In this document: positions 16,877-26,274 of the stretch, piece by piece | How positions within the stretch are numbered: the first letter of the stretch is position 1 | Layout: each line of letters opens with the position of its first letter | From: Cellulomonas sp. NTE-D12 | GTDB taxonomy: Bacteria > Actinomycetota > Actinomycetes > Actinomycetales > Cellulomonadaceae | Direction of reading: 5' to 3' | NCBI RefSeq assembly: GCF_027923705.1 | Contig: NZ_AP026442.1 | Span: 2,170,001 to 2,234,000 of the forward strand | DNA: 64,000 nt | Made by a program: the position numbers and the translations under genes | The notes under the pieces: generated by a model | The model's database searches: none | Told to the model about the DNA's origin: nothing | Seen by the model: only the letters and a program-made list of their open reading frames with translations

Positions 16877-17707
16877 TCAGAGCCGCACGTGCCGCTGGGC
16901 GCGCGCGGAGGCGTACAGGCAGACCGCGGCAGCCGTCGCGAGGTTGAGCGACTCGGCGCGGCCGTGCAGCGGCACCCGGACCACCGCATCGGCCAGCGCG
17001 AGGTCCTCGTCCGCCAGGCCCCACGCCTCGTTGCCGAACAGCCAGGCGGTCGGACCGGCGAGGTCGGGCGCGCCGGAGCCGGCGGTGTCCTGCAGGTCGT
17101 CGAGGTCCACGTCGCCGCGGCCGTCCGCGGCGAGGACGGTGACACGGGCGCTGCGCAGGGCGTCCACGGCGGCGGCGAGGGTCACCTCCTCGACGACGGG
17201 CAGGTGGAAGAGGGAACCCGCGGTGGAGCGCACCACCTTGGGGTTGTGCACGTCGACGCTCTCGGTCGAGAGCAGCACGGCGTCGGCTCCGGCGGCGTCG
17301 GCCACCCGCAGCACCGTGCCGGCGTTGCCGGGGTCACGTACGTGCGCCAGCACCGCGAGCAGCCGGGGACGCGCCGCGAGCACGGTGCCGAGGTCGTCGT
17401 GGCGCTGGTCCGCGACCGCCACGACGTGCTGGGCGTCCGGGCTCATCGCCTCGAGCACGGCGGCGTCGCCGACGTGCAGGTGCAGCCGCCGCTCGCGAGC
17501 CGACGCCACGATCTCCGGGTAGCGCTCCGCCGCACCCTCGGTCAGGTAGACGTCGTGGACGACGACGTCGGCCGTCGCCACCGCCTCGCGCACCGCCTGC
17601 GGCCCCTCGACGAGGAACCGTCCAGTGCGCCGACGTGCCGAACGCCCGGCCAGGGCGGCGACCGACCGCACGCGCTCGGCGCGCGGGTTGGTCAGCTCAG
17701 CGCTCAC
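16877..17707 (-). CDS. SpoU/TrmH-family RNA 2'-O-ribose methyltransferase
   Basis: 276 residues. The N-terminal substrate-binding domain (about 1-105) is followed by the SPOUT knot domain with its three motifs: RDPGNAGTVLRVADAAGAD (motif 1), AWLFGNEAWGL (motif 2) and VRVPLHGRAESLNLATAAA (motif 3, the SAM-binding knot). This is RlmB/TrmH-like, and the position right after rplT in actinobacteria fits a 23S rRNA target, but the methylated nucleotide cannot be read from sequence. The GTG start at 17707 removes an arginine-rich N-terminal extension that would overlap rplT. Confidence 0.9.
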   Translation of the reverse strand: MSAELTNPRAERVRSVAALAGRSARRRTGRFLVEGPQAVREAVATADVVVHDVYLTEGAAERYPEIVASARERRLHLHVGDAAVLEAMSPDAQHVVAVADQRHDDLGTVLAARPRLLAVLAHVRDPGNAGTVLRVADAAGADAVLLSTESVDVHNPKVVRSTAGSLFHLPVVEEVTLAAAVDALRSARVTVLAADGRGDVDLDDLQDTAGSGAPDLAGPTAWLFGNEAWGLADEDLALADAVVRVPLHGRAESLNLATAAAVCLYASARAQRHVRL

Positions 17708-17741
17708 GGCCGGGCGTTCGGGTGGAGCGGGTCGACGGACC

Positions 17742-18125
17742 TCACGCAGCCGAGGGGGCGTTGACGTCCTCCGGCAGCGCATCCTTGGCCAGCTGGACCA
17801 GCGCGGCGAAGGCCGCCGCGTCGTTCACGGCCAGGTCGGCCAGCACGCGCCGGTCCACCTCGACGCCCGCGAGCTTCAGGCCCTGGATCAGGCGGTTGTA
17901 GGTGATGCCCTGGGCTCGGCCGGCGGCGTTGATCCGCTGGATCCAGAGCTTGCGGAAGTCGCCCTTGCGCGCCTTGCGGTCGCGGTAGGCGTACACCAGG
18001 GAGTGGGTGACCTGCTCCTTGGCCTTCCGGTAGAGACGGGACCGCTGACCGCGGTAGCCGCTCGCCCGCTCGAGGGTCGACCGGCGCTTCTTCTGGGCGT
18101 TGACCGCCCGCTTCACGCGTGCCAC
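17742..18125 (-). CDS. rplT: 50S ribosomal protein L20
   Basis: 127 residues, normal for L20 (117-130). The basic N-terminal helix starts ARVKRAVNAQKKRR, and the signature GDFRKLWIQRINAAGRAQG follows near residue 65. L20 is needed early in 50S assembly. GTG 18125 is preceded by AAGGAGC. It is the third gene of infC-rpmI-rplT, 61 bp after rpmI. Confidence 0.98.
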   Translation of the reverse strand: MARVKRAVNAQKKRRSTLERASGYRGQRSRLYRKAKEQVTHSLVYAYRDRKARKGDFRKLWIQRINAAGRAQGITYNRLIQGLKLAGVEVDRRVLADLAVNDAAAFAALVQLAKDALPEDVNAPSAA

Positions 18126-18186
18126 GTGATGCTCCTTGCTGGTCCAGGCTCGTCGCGCCCGGGACGCCCCGTGGGGCGTCCACGGG

Positions 18187-18381
18187 TCAGCGGCCGAGCA
18201 GCTTCTTGATCTTGGGGGTGTCGACCGACGAGACGACCACGTCACCGGCGATGCGGCGGGTGCGACGGCTCGACTTGTGCTCCAGCAGGTGCCGCCCGTT
18301 GGCCTGCTCCCGCATGATCTTGCCGGTGCCGGTCACGCGGAAGCGCTTCTTGGCACCGGAGTGCGTCTTGTTCTTCGGCAT
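18187..18381 (-). CDS. rpmI: 50S ribosomal protein L35
   Basis: 64 residues, full length for L35, beginning MPKNKTHSGAKKRF and containing the conserved HLLEHKSSRRTRR. ATG 18381 has AAGGAGAG about 10 nt upstream. It lies between infC and rplT in the classical order; the 89-bp gap to infC shows no convincing separate promoter. Confidence 0.98.
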   Translation of the reverse strand: MPKNKTHSGAKKRFRVTGTGKIMREQANGRHLLEHKSSRRTRRIAGDVVVSSVDTPKIKKLLGR

Positions 18382-18470
18382 GGCTGCCGTCTCTCCTTGT
18401 CGTTCGCGCCACCCGGGTGCCCGGGTGGCTCGTGCCGTGCAGGTCCGCCGGTCGGCGTCCCGGCGCTGGT

Positions 18471-19484
<1,014 letters not shown>

Positions 19485-19797
19485 GTGGTGCTCCTCGAGA
19501 GTCGTGACGGACGACCGCCCGGGAACGAGGAAGGCCCCCGCCCTGGGCACAGGCGGAGGCCTCGACAGCACCGCACCGGTGGTTGGTGACCACGCGGCGG
19601 CACACGGCGCGGCCGTGTGCAGCGGACTGGACCCGGACCCTGTCGTCAGCACGTCCGGCGGACGTGCTGTGCGGTCGGGACCAAGGTGGGAGGTTCTCCA
19701 CTTGTGCACCCGACGCCTGCGTCCGTCACGCGCCCCTGCGGATGGTCCGCGGGAGCACAGGACGGGGCCTGCGCCAGGTCAGTCGTGCCACAGGTTA
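19485..19797 (-). ncRNA. Structured infC 5' leader with tandem hairpins
   Basis: This gene-free stretch of about 370 bp lies between infC and the divergent DUF1844 gene. The minus-strand transcript could start after TAACCT (19797-19792). It then meets four inverted repeats in a row: a GTGGAG/CTCCCAC stem with a bulge (19701-19686), a perfect 10-bp stem (arms 19669-19660 and 19656-19647, 3-base loop), a perfect 9-bp stem (arms 19620-19612 and 19608-19600, 3-base loop) and the terminator-like hairpin at 19561-19533. The spacing suggests a regulated leader. Its ligand or sensor is unknown. Confidence 0.6.
19533..19561 (-). terminator. Terminator-like hairpin (possible attenuator) just before infC
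   Basis: On the minus strand GGCCTCCGCC pairs with GGCGGGGGCC (9 of 10 pairs, 9-base loop) and is followed by TTCCTCGTT. It ends about 48 nt before the infC start codon, so it would sit in the leader and could act as an attenuator. The U tract is interrupted, so efficiency is uncertain. Confidence 0.5.
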
Positions 19798-19866
19798 CCA
19801 GACGGCAGCCGCGGCCCTCCCGAGGCGGTACGCGGGGGCGCGGGGGGCGATGAGAGGATGCGTCCC

Positions 19867-20304
19867 ATGACTGCGAACGCCAGCCCCGAGCCGCCGGTGA
19901 GCGCCTCCGCCGGGCCGCACGGCGCCCAGGCCACGACGACGGGTCCGGCTCACCTGCACGAGTCGGTCGCCGCGGCGACGCGGGACATCGCGGACGTGTC
20001 GGCGGGCGAGGTGATCAGCACCGCGGCCGTGCACCTGATGAGCGCGGCGGCGGTCAAGTGCGGGCTCGCGGAGGACGGGCCGGCAGGAGCCGGTGCCGCG
20101 TACCTCGACCTGGACGAGGCCCGGAAGCTGATCACCGCGCTGGCGGCCCTGGTCACGGCGTCCGCGCCGGACCTCGGCGACCAGCACGCCCGGCCGCTGC
20201 GCGACGGGCTGCGGTCGCTGCAGCTGGCGTTCCGCGAGGCGTCCCCGTACCCGGACGCCCGTGGTGAGGGCCCCGGCGAGAAGTTCACCGGTCCCGTGTC
20301 CTGA
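19867..20304 (+). CDS. DUF1844 domain-containing protein
   Basis: 145 residues. The central region AGEVISTAAVHLMSAAAVKCG followed by YLDLDEARKLITALAALVT is the DUF1844 pattern, with the family LDEA.KLI helix. Function is unknown. In actinobacteria such proteins often lie next to infC, as here (divergent). The first 35 residues are low complexity. ATG 19867 is preferred over ATG 19858 because AGAGG is then at proper distance. Confidence 0.85.
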   Translation: MTANASPEPPVSASAGPHGAQATTTGPAHLHESVAAATRDIADVSAGEVISTAAVHLMSAAAVKCGLAEDGPAGAGAAYLDLDEARKLITALAALVTASAPDLGDQHARPLRDGLRSLQLAFREASPYPDARGEGPGEKFTGPVS

Positions 20305-20316
20305 GCGGCTCGCTCC

Positions 20317-20322
20317 TATCCT
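20317..20322 (+). promoter_or_regulatory. -10 element TATCCT, leaderless promoter
   Basis: TATCCT is followed by six bases and the GTG start at 20329, so the mRNA probably begins at the start codon. It would drive the coiled-coil membrane protein and the serine protease. Confidence 0.6.
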
Positions 20323-20328
20323 TGCCGC

Positions 20329-20931
20329 GTGAGCGATGAGCCGACCGGCCTCGTCTGGAGCCAGCCCCCGCACCGGGACGACGAGACGCGGCCGCTCCCG
20401 GTCGTCGAGCCGGGTCGCCACGGGCGTCGGCGCCCCGCGCCCCTGATCGTCGTGCTCGTCGTCGCCCTGGTCGTCGCCCTCGTCGCGGTCGGCCGGATGA
20501 TCCAGGTGACGACCGCGTGGCAGCGCTCGTCCGCGCAGTGGCAGGCGCTGGCGCACACCCACGGGGACCAGCTCGCCCAGGCCCAGGCGGATCTCAAGGC
20601 GGCGCAGGACGAGCTGACCGCCACCCGCTCCCAGCTCGACGCCGCGCAGCAGCGGATCACCCAGCTGGCCGACGAGAAGGCCAAGCTGGGCGACACCACC
20701 GCAGCCCAGCAGCAGCTCGCCGACTACCAGGCGCGGGTGTCCCAGGCCGCCGGCAAGGTCGCGACCTCCCTCGCCACCTGCATCGACGGCCAGAACAAGC
20801 TGATCAGCTACCTGGCCAACGCCTCGGCCTACGACCCGGCGTCCCTGGCGAGCTACCGGAACGACGTGCAGTCGTACTGCGGGCAGGCGACTGCCGCGAA
20901 CACCGCGCTGCAGCGGGAGCTGTCGCGATGA
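20329..20931 (+). CDS. Single-pass membrane protein with coiled coil, unknown function
   Basis: 200 residues. A basic cytoplasmic N-terminus (1-36) is followed by one strong membrane helix (about 38-55, LIVVLVVALVVALVAVG). A long Gln/Ala-rich coiled coil covers about 70-145, and the C-terminal part has two Cys residues (in LATCIDG and QSYCGQA) that could form a disulfide. Topology suggests an extracytoplasmic stalk. I do not recognise a family. The stop overlaps the start of the protease gene (ATGA), so the pair likely works together at the cell surface. Confidence 0.7.
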   Translation: MSDEPTGLVWSQPPHRDDETRPLPVVEPGRHGRRRPAPLIVVLVVALVVALVAVGRMIQVTTAWQRSSAQWQALAHTHGDQLAQAQADLKAAQDELTATRSQLDAAQQRITQLADEKAKLGDTTAAQQQLADYQARVSQAAGKVATSLATCIDGQNKLISYLANASAYDPASLASYRNDVQSYCGQATAANTALQRELSR

Positions 20932-21659
20932 GGCGTCCCGTCGCCGTCGCTCTCGTCGGCGGCACCACCCTGCTGGCCGGCTGCGGGGTGCTGCCCGGGA
21001 TGCCCGCCCCGGTACCGACCAGCGTGGTGCCGACCAGCCTGCCGACACCGTCGATCTCCGCCGGCACGTCGACGCTGTCGGCGGACGGGTTCGACGCCGT
21101 GCGGCGGATGGCGGTGCGCATCCGCAACGTCGGCTGCGGCCAGGTGTCCACCGGGTCCGGCTTCGCACTGACGGACCACGAGCTGGTGACCAACAAGCAC
21201 GTCGTGGCCGACTCGGCGTCCCTGCAGGTGTCGACGTACGACGGCCGCGACGTGGCGGTCACCGCGGCCAGCACCGCGAAGCTGGCGGACCTGGCGATCG
21301 TCCGGACCGCCGACGCGCTGCCGTCCGCGCCCCAGCTGGCCGCCCACGACCCGCAGACCGGTGACCCCGTGACGGTCGTCGGCTACCCGCTGGGCAGCCG
21401 GCTCACGCTGACCGACGGGCATGTCATCGGGTCCACGACGGACCCGCTGAACGCCACGCTCGGACAGGTGCTGGTGACCGATGCGCCCGTGGAGCCGGGC
21501 AGCTCCGGTTCGGCCGCGCTGGGAGCCGACGGCACCGTGATCGGCGTCGTCTACGCCAAGAGCACGGACGGGCACAGCTATCTGGTACCGGTCAGCACGG
21601 TGCGCCGGATGCTCGACGACAGCTCGGCCTTCAGCCCCGCGCCGACCTGCACCGGCTGA
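20928..21659 (+). CDS. Secreted lipoprotein trypsin-like serine protease
   Basis: 243 residues. A signal peptide with lipobox TLLAGC (Cys18) predicts anchoring to the outer face of the membrane, then a Ser/Thr/Pro linker (about 20-50). The S1-type core has the catalytic triad in LVTNKHVV (His), LADLAIVR (Asp) and EPGSSGSAAL (Ser, GxSG context), as in DegP/HtrA and S1C-like proteases. No PDZ domain follows. Translationally coupled to the coiled-coil membrane protein. It ends 37 bp before a convergent gene. Confidence 0.85.
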   Translation: MRRPVAVALVGGTTLLAGCGVLPGMPAPVPTSVVPTSLPTPSISAGTSTLSADGFDAVRRMAVRIRNVGCGQVSTGSGFALTDHELVTNKHVVADSASLQVSTYDGRDVAVTAASTAKLADLAIVRTADALPSAPQLAAHDPQTGDPVTVVGYPLGSRLTLTDGHVIGSTTDPLNATLGQVLVTDAPVEPGSSGSAALGADGTVIGVVYAKSTDGHSYLVPVSTVRRMLDDSSAFSPAPTCTG

Positions 21660-21696
21660 CCCGGCGCCTGGTCCAGCGCGCGGTCCGCCGGTCGCG

Positions 21697-22419
21697 TCAG
21701 GCGCTGCGCAGCCGCAGCTCGAACGAGTCGACCCGCTCCGCGGCGACGGGGTCCGCCGCGAGCCGCTGACCGACCCGCTGCAGCAGCGCGTCGAGCTGCT
21801 GCCGGTCGAGCCCAGCGCGCAGCGTGAGGTCCACGGCGACCTCGGCACGCCCGCCCGGCACCGCCGCGCAGGCGACCACGCCGTCGAGCCCTTCCAGAGC
21901 TGCGCGAACGGCGTCCCGGACCGCCACCACCACCGCGCCGTCCGCGACCGCCGGTTCCCAGGAGCGGCCCTCCGCCAGCGCCACCACCGCCGGTCGCGGC
22001 ACGGTCACGGCCGTCGGGCCCGCGGGGTCCAGGACCAGCACGGGCCAGCCGTCGGACACGGCGGACTGCGCCGCTCGGGACGCCTCGGCCGGTACCGGCC
22101 GGGCGTCCGGGCGCCACGCCGCCAGGGTGGCGACGCTGCTGAACACCGGCAGCGCGGTGCGCCCGTCCGCGATCTGCAGCCCGACGACGCCCGCCGACGC
22201 CGTCGAGTCGCCGGCGTGCTCGGCGGCAGCCTGCTCGGCGGACACCTCGGCGTGGGCCAGCACCGGCACCAGGACCCGGGTGCCGCTCAGCGCGGCCACG
22301 ACGTCGGCCAACGACGAGCGGCCTGCCGCGTAGGCGCCGACCACGGCCGCGAGTGCCGGGTCCGCCGATCCGTCGTCGTGCGCGAACGCCGAGGTCGGAG
22401 GGAGCTCGCGCGGGCTCAC
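21697..22419 (-). CDS. SseB-family protein
   Basis: 240 residues. The SseB N-terminal domain shows as GTRVLVPVLAHAE (about 46-58), then GRTALPVFSSVATLAAWRPDARPVP, which is the typical FTS...L..W repeat of this family. It ends with a C-terminal part containing DLTLRAGLDRQQLDALLQRVG. Function is unknown; in actinobacteria it often follows priA/hisA. The GTG start at 22419 overlaps the priA stop (GTGA). Confidence 0.8.
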   Translation of the reverse strand: MSPRELPPTSAFAHDDGSADPALAAVVGAYAAGRSSLADVVAALSGTRVLVPVLAHAEVSAEQAAAEHAGDSTASAGVVGLQIADGRTALPVFSSVATLAAWRPDARPVPAEASRAAQSAVSDGWPVLVLDPAGPTAVTVPRPAVVALAEGRSWEPAVADGAVVVAVRDAVRAALEGLDGVVACAAVPGGRAEVAVDLTLRAGLDRQQLDALLQRVGQRLAADPVAAERVDSFELRLRSA

Positions 22420-23159
22420 GGCCGCCCGGCGACCTGCAGCGCCGCCTCCAGCGTGAAGGCGCCGGCGTACAGCGCCTTGCCCACGATGGCACCCTCGACG
22501 CCGACCGGGACCAGCGCGCGCAGCGTGCGCAGGTCGTCCAGGCTCGAGACGCCGCCCGAGGCGACCACCGGCGCGGACGTGCGGCCGCACACCTGGCGGA
22601 GCAGGTCGACGTTGGGGCCTCGCAGGGTCCCGTCCTTGGTCACGTCCGTCACGACGTAGCGGGCGCAGCCCGCGTCGTCGAGGCGAGCCAGCACCTCCCA
22701 CAGGTCCCCGCCGTCCTGGGTCCAGCCCCGGGCCGCGAGCGTGGTGCCGCGCACGTCGAGGCCGACGGCGACGCGGTCCCCGTGCGCCGCGATGGCCGAG
22801 GCCGTCCAGTCGGGGTCCTCGAGCGCCGCCGTGCCCAGGTTCACCCGTGCCGCACCGGTCGCGAGCGCCCGGTCGAGGGAGGCGTCGTCGCGGATGCCGC
22901 CGGACAGCTCGACCCGGACCCCCCGCTCGGCGAGCTGAGCCGCGACGTCGGCCAGCAGCGCGGCGTTGGACCCGCGGCCGAAGGCCGCGTCGAGGTCCAC
23001 CAGGTGCACCCACTCCGCCCCCGCCTGCTGCCAGGCGAGCGCCGCATCCAGAGCGTCGCCGTACCCGGTCTCGGAACCGGCCTCGCCCTGCACCAGCCTG
23101 ACGGCCTGGCCGTCCACCACGTCGACCGCCGGCAGCAGCTGCAGGCGCGGCTCGCTCAT
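22416..23159 (-). CDS. priA: Phosphoribosyl isomerase A (HisA/TrpF dual enzyme)
   Basis: TIM-barrel isomerase, 247 residues. Actinobacterial PriA performs both the ProFAR isomerase step of histidine synthesis and the PRA isomerase step of tryptophan synthesis. The catalytic Asp pair is Asp13 in LPAVDVVDG and Asp176 in TDVTKDGT, and phosphate-binding loops ELSGGIRDD and VASGGVSS are present. Dual activity is family knowledge: a missing trpF elsewhere in the genome would support it. ATG 23159 has GAGGAG upstream. The gap to hisH contains an 11-bp tandem pair. Confidence 0.95.
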   Translation of the reverse strand: MSEPRLQLLPAVDVVDGQAVRLVQGEAGSETGYGDALDAALAWQQAGAEWVHLVDLDAAFGRGSNAALLADVAAQLAERGVRVELSGGIRDDASLDRALATGAARVNLGTAALEDPDWTASAIAAHGDRVAVGLDVRGTTLAARGWTQDGGDLWEVLARLDDAGCARYVVTDVTKDGTLRGPNVDLLRQVCGRTSAPVVASGGVSSLDDLRTLRALVPVGVEGAIVGKALYAGAFTLEAALQVAGRP

Positions 23160-23223
23160 CTCGTCGTGCTCCTCACGTCGGAAAACCGTCGGAAAACCAG
23201 GGACTGCCCTGCGGCGACGCGCG

Positions 23224-23874
23224 TCAGCGCAGAGAGGCGACCCAGTGGGACAGCAGCTGCGCCCCGGCGTCGCCGGACTTCTCAGGATGGAACTGGGTCG
23301 CGGCCAGGGGACCGTTCTCCACGGCGGCGACGAACCGGTCGCCGTGCTCCGCCCAGGTCACCAACGGCGGTGGCATCGGGCCGGGACGCGCTCCGGCTGC
23401 CGTGAGCGGGAACGACCGGGCGGCGTAGGAGTGCACGAAGTAGAAGCGCTCGTCCTCCAGCCCGGCGAAGAGCGTCGACCCCTCGGGAGGCTGCACGGTG
23501 GCCCAGCCCATGTGCGGCACGACCGGTGCCTCGAGGCGGTCCACCAGCCCGGGCCACTCCCCCAGCCCCGCGGTGCGTACCCCGTGCTCGACGCCCTCCG
23601 TGAACATCACCTGCATCCCGACGCAGATGCCGAGCACCGGCCGGCCGCCGGCAAGGCGGCGGTCGACGACCTGGTCACCCCCCACGGCGCGCAGCCCGGC
23701 CATCACGGCGGCGAACGCGCCGACGCCGGGGACGACGAGGCCGTCGGCCTCCTGGGCGCGGTCCCTGTCGGCGGTCAGCTCGACCTGCGCCCCGACCCTC
23801 TGGAGCGCGCGCACGGCGGAGCGCACGTTGCCGAAGCCGTAGTCCAGGACCACGACGTGGGGCTGCTGGGGCAC
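23224..23874 (-). CDS. hisH: Imidazole glycerol phosphate synthase, glutaminase subunit
   Basis: Class I glutamine amidotransferase supplying ammonia to HisF. 216 residues. The nucleophile is Cys84 in GICVGMQ; the His-Glu pair lies in TQFHPEKSG near the C-terminus. VVLDYGFGNVRS and VPGVGAF are typical. GTG 23874 is chosen over ATG 23895 because TACCCT lies exactly six bases ahead, as at other leaderless genes in this window. The partner hisF is not in the window. Confidence 0.94.
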   Translation of the reverse strand: MPQQPHVVVLDYGFGNVRSAVRALQRVGAQVELTADRDRAQEADGLVVPGVGAFAAVMAGLRAVGGDQVVDRRLAGGRPVLGICVGMQVMFTEGVEHGVRTAGLGEWPGLVDRLEAPVVPHMGWATVQPPEGSTLFAGLEDERFYFVHSYAARSFPLTAAGARPGPMPPPLVTWAEHGDRFVAAVENGPLAATQFHPEKSGDAGAQLLSHWVASLR

Positions 23875-23880
23875 GCCGTC

Positions 23881-23886
23881 AGGGTA
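23881..23886 (-). promoter_or_regulatory. -10 element TACCCT, leaderless promoter of hisH
   Basis: TACCCT, six bases, then GTG on the minus strand. It would give a separate hisH-priA-sseB transcript, although read-through from hisB is possible. Confidence 0.5.
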
Positions 23887-23958
23887 CCTGGGCATCGCGC
23901 GCCGTCTCCGCGGCGCCCGCGCCTGGGCCCGGCGCGGCACGCGGTGCGCAGGGTGGTG

Positions 23959-24468
23959 TCAGTCCCGTGGGCGCCGCCCTGCGAGGGTTCGCAGGGCCTT
24001 CCACCGGGTCATGCCGACGCTGGTCACCGTGCCCGGCACGTCGGCCGCTCGGAGGCCCCGGAGCAGCAGGTCCTCGAGGAGCTCGGGCGCGTCGGACAGC
24101 ACCAGGCCGGGCGGGAGGTCCCGCGTGCGTTCGCCGCGGACCCAGTGCGTGGCGGACACCTGCTGCTCGCGGCGCTCCAGCAGCACGACCGGCACGGCGC
24201 GCAGCAGCTCGGAGATGGCGGCGGCCGCCTGCTCGCCGGCGCCCGGGTCGCGCAGCACGGCGATCGCGCCGACGTCCGACGGCACGGCGTCGACGTCGAC
24301 CTTGGCCAGCGCGCAGGTGGCCGCCAGCGGCGCCGGGTCGGCCACCGGCGTCACGACCAGCGCGACGGACGGGACCTCGTCGTCCAGCCCCGAGAGGTCG
24401 TCCGGGATCTGCAGACCCGAGAGCGGGTCGTCGTCAGGCCCGGACGGAACCGGACCGGCGCCGCTCAC
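23959..24468 (-). CDS. Conserved-looking protein of unknown function within the his cluster
   Basis: 169 residues, acidic N-terminus (about 1-33, many Asp/Ser/Pro), then an alternating alpha/beta-like region (VALVVTPVADPAPLAATCALA). There is no membrane segment and no motif I can assign. The C-terminus is basic (GMTRWKALRTLAGRRPRD). It overlaps the hisB stop by four bases, so it is translated with hisB, and it ends 63 bp before the hisH promoter region. Codon usage matches neighbours. A histidine-related role is only suggested by position. Confidence 0.7.
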   Translation of the reverse strand: MSGAGPVPSGPDDDPLSGLQIPDDLSGLDDEVPSVALVVTPVADPAPLAATCALAKVDVDAVPSDVGAIAVLRDPGAGEQAAAAISELLRAVPVVLLERREQQVSATHWVRGERTRDLPPGLVLSDAPELLEDLLLRGLRAADVPGTVTSVGMTRWKALRTLAGRRPRD

Positions 24469-25067
24469 AGGGCGCCCTTGGTGGACGGCACGCCCTCCAC
24501 CCGCGGGTCGAGCGCCACGGCCGCGCGCAGCGCCCGTGCGAGCGCCTTGAACTGCGCCTCGACGATGTGGTGCGGGTCCCGGCCGGCCAGCACGCGCACG
24601 TGGATGGTCATCGCGGCGTGGTGCGCGATCGACTCGAGCACGTGCGCCGTCAGGGAGCCGGTGAAGTGGCCCCCGATCAGGTGGTACTGCTGCCCGGCAG
24701 GCTCGCCGGAGTGCACGAAGTACGGGCGGCCGGACACGTCGACGACCGCCTGGGCCAGCGCCTCGTCGAGCGGCACGGTGGCGTCCCCGAACCGGGCGAT
24801 GCCGCGCTTGTCGCCCAGCGCCACGCGCAGCGCCTCGCCGAGCACGATGGCCGTGTCCTCGACCGTGTGGTGCGCGTCGATGTGGGTGTCGCCCCGCGAC
24901 TGCACCGTCAGGTCGAGCAGCGCGTGCTTGCCGAGCGCCGTGAGCATGTGGTCGTAGAACGGCACCCCGGTGTCGATCGTCGTCCGTCCGGACCCGTCGA
25001 GGTCCAGCTCGACCACCACGCTCGACTCGCTCGTCGAGCGCTCCACCCGCGCCGTGCGACCGCTCAC
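24465..25067 (-). CDS. hisB: Imidazoleglycerol-phosphate dehydratase
   Basis: 200 residues, the stand-alone dehydratase without the phosphatase domain, as usual in actinobacteria. Manganese-binding His clusters appear as DAHHTVEDTAI and ESIAHHAAMTIHV, with FYDHMLTALGKH near the start. ALDPRVEGVPSTKGAL is the normal C-terminus. GTG 25067 overlaps the hisC stop (GTGA). Confidence 0.96.
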   Translation of the reverse strand: MSGRTARVERSTSESSVVVELDLDGSGRTTIDTGVPFYDHMLTALGKHALLDLTVQSRGDTHIDAHHTVEDTAIVLGEALRVALGDKRGIARFGDATVPLDEALAQAVVDVSGRPYFVHSGEPAGQQYHLIGGHFTGSLTAHVLESIAHHAAMTIHVRVLAGRDPHHIVEAQFKALARALRAAVALDPRVEGVPSTKGAL

Positions 25068-26179
25068 AGTCCCGCCACCTCCACCAGGGCGGCCTTGAAG
25101 GCCGCCGTCTCCTGCGGGGTGCCGACCGACACCCGCAGCCATCCGGCCGGGCCGACCTCACGGATCAGCACGCCACGGTCGAGCAGACCCTGCCAGACGG
25201 CGTGCGGGTCGTCGAGGACGCCGAACAGCACGAAGTTCGCGTCCGAGTCCGCCACGGTCAGGCCCTTCGTCCGCAGCCACGCCACGAGGTCGTCGCGCTC
25301 GTCCCGCAGCGCCCCGACCTGGGCCATCAGCTCCTCGGAGTGCGCCAGCGCCGCGCGCGCGACCGCCTGCGTCACCGCCGACAGGTGGTACGGCAGCCGC
25401 ACCACGCGCAGCGCGTCGACCAGCTCGGATGCAGCAGCGAGGTACCCGACCCGCCCACCCGCGAGCCCGAAGGCCTTCGACATGGTGCGGCTCACGGCGA
25501 GGTTGGGGTGGTCGACGAGCAGCTCGAGCGCCGACGGTGTGCCGCGACGGCGGAACTCGCCATACGCCTCGTCGACGACGACGACGCAGCCGTCGGGTAC
25601 CTCGTCGGCCGCCGCCAGCACGGCCTCGACGGTGGCGAGAGGCAGCGCGGTGCCCGTGGGGTTGTTGGGGCTGGCGAGGAGCACCACGCTCGGCCGCTCC
25701 TCGGCGATCACGTCGTGCGCGTGCGCGGGGTCGAGGCTGAAGTCCTCCGCGCGGCGGCCGGTGACCCACCGGGTCGACGTGTCACGGGCGTACTCCGGGT
25801 ACATGGAGTACGTCGGGGCGAAGGACACCGCCGTCCGCCCGGGACCACCGAAGGCCTGCAGCAGGTGCAGCATCACCTCGTTGGAGCCGTTGGCCGCCCA
25901 GATCTGGGACGGGTCGAGCCGCACCCCCGACTCCGTGAGCAGGTAGGCCGCCAGGTCCGCCCGGAGGTCGGCGAAGTCCCGGTCGGGGTACCGGTTGAGG
26001 GTCGCGGCAGCGGTGCGCACCGCGGCGGCGATGTCGTCGACCACGGCGGGCGAGGGAGGGTACGGGTTCTCGTTGACGTTCAGCCGGACGGGGACGTCCA
26101 GCTGGGGAGCCCCGTAGGGGTGCAGACCTGCCAGCTCGGGTCGTAGGGGCAGGGCGGCACGCGGCTGGTCGGCGGTCAC
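25064..26179 (-). CDS. hisC: Histidinol-phosphate aminotransferase
   Basis: PLP-dependent, fold type I, 371 residues. RLNVNENPYPPSP near residue 33, ANGSNEVMLHLL, ASPNNPTGT and VDEAYGEF (PLP Asp/Tyr), and SRTMSKAFGLAG with the Schiff-base Lys are all present. GTG 26179 is set by TAGACT six bases upstream. First gene of hisC-hisB-unknown; hisD lies 95 bp upstream with its own promoter. Confidence 0.96.
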   Translation of the reverse strand: MTADQPRAALPLRPELAGLHPYGAPQLDVPVRLNVNENPYPPSPAVVDDIAAAVRTAAATLNRYPDRDFADLRADLAAYLLTESGVRLDPSQIWAANGSNEVMLHLLQAFGGPGRTAVSFAPTYSMYPEYARDTSTRWVTGRRAEDFSLDPAHAHDVIAEERPSVVLLASPNNPTGTALPLATVEAVLAAADEVPDGCVVVVDEAYGEFRRRGTPSALELLVDHPNLAVSRTMSKAFGLAGGRVGYLAAASELVDALRVVRLPYHLSAVTQAVARAALAHSEELMAQVGALRDERDDLVAWLRTKGLTVADSDANFVLFGVLDDPHAVWQGLLDRGVLIREVGPAGWLRVSVGTPQETAAFKAALVEVAGL

Positions 26180-26185
26180 CGGACG

Positions 26186-26191
26186 AGTCTA
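26186..26191 (-). promoter_or_regulatory. -10 element TAGACT, leaderless promoter of hisC
   Basis: TAGACT, six bases, then GTG on the minus strand. No ribosome binding site is present, which supports a leaderless mRNA that starts at hisC. Confidence 0.65.
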
Positions 26192-26274
26192 GGGAGCGCC
26201 TCGAACGAGCCCCGCAGCAGTCCGCCGTCCGGGCCGGCGCGTGACGTCGTCCGCCCACGCTCGCGCGGACGCCG

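Noticed and set aside
19485..19709. Longer infC from an ATG at 19709
   Set aside because: The added region is not IF-3-like and coincides with the hairpin leader; ATC 19484 has the proper ribosome binding site.
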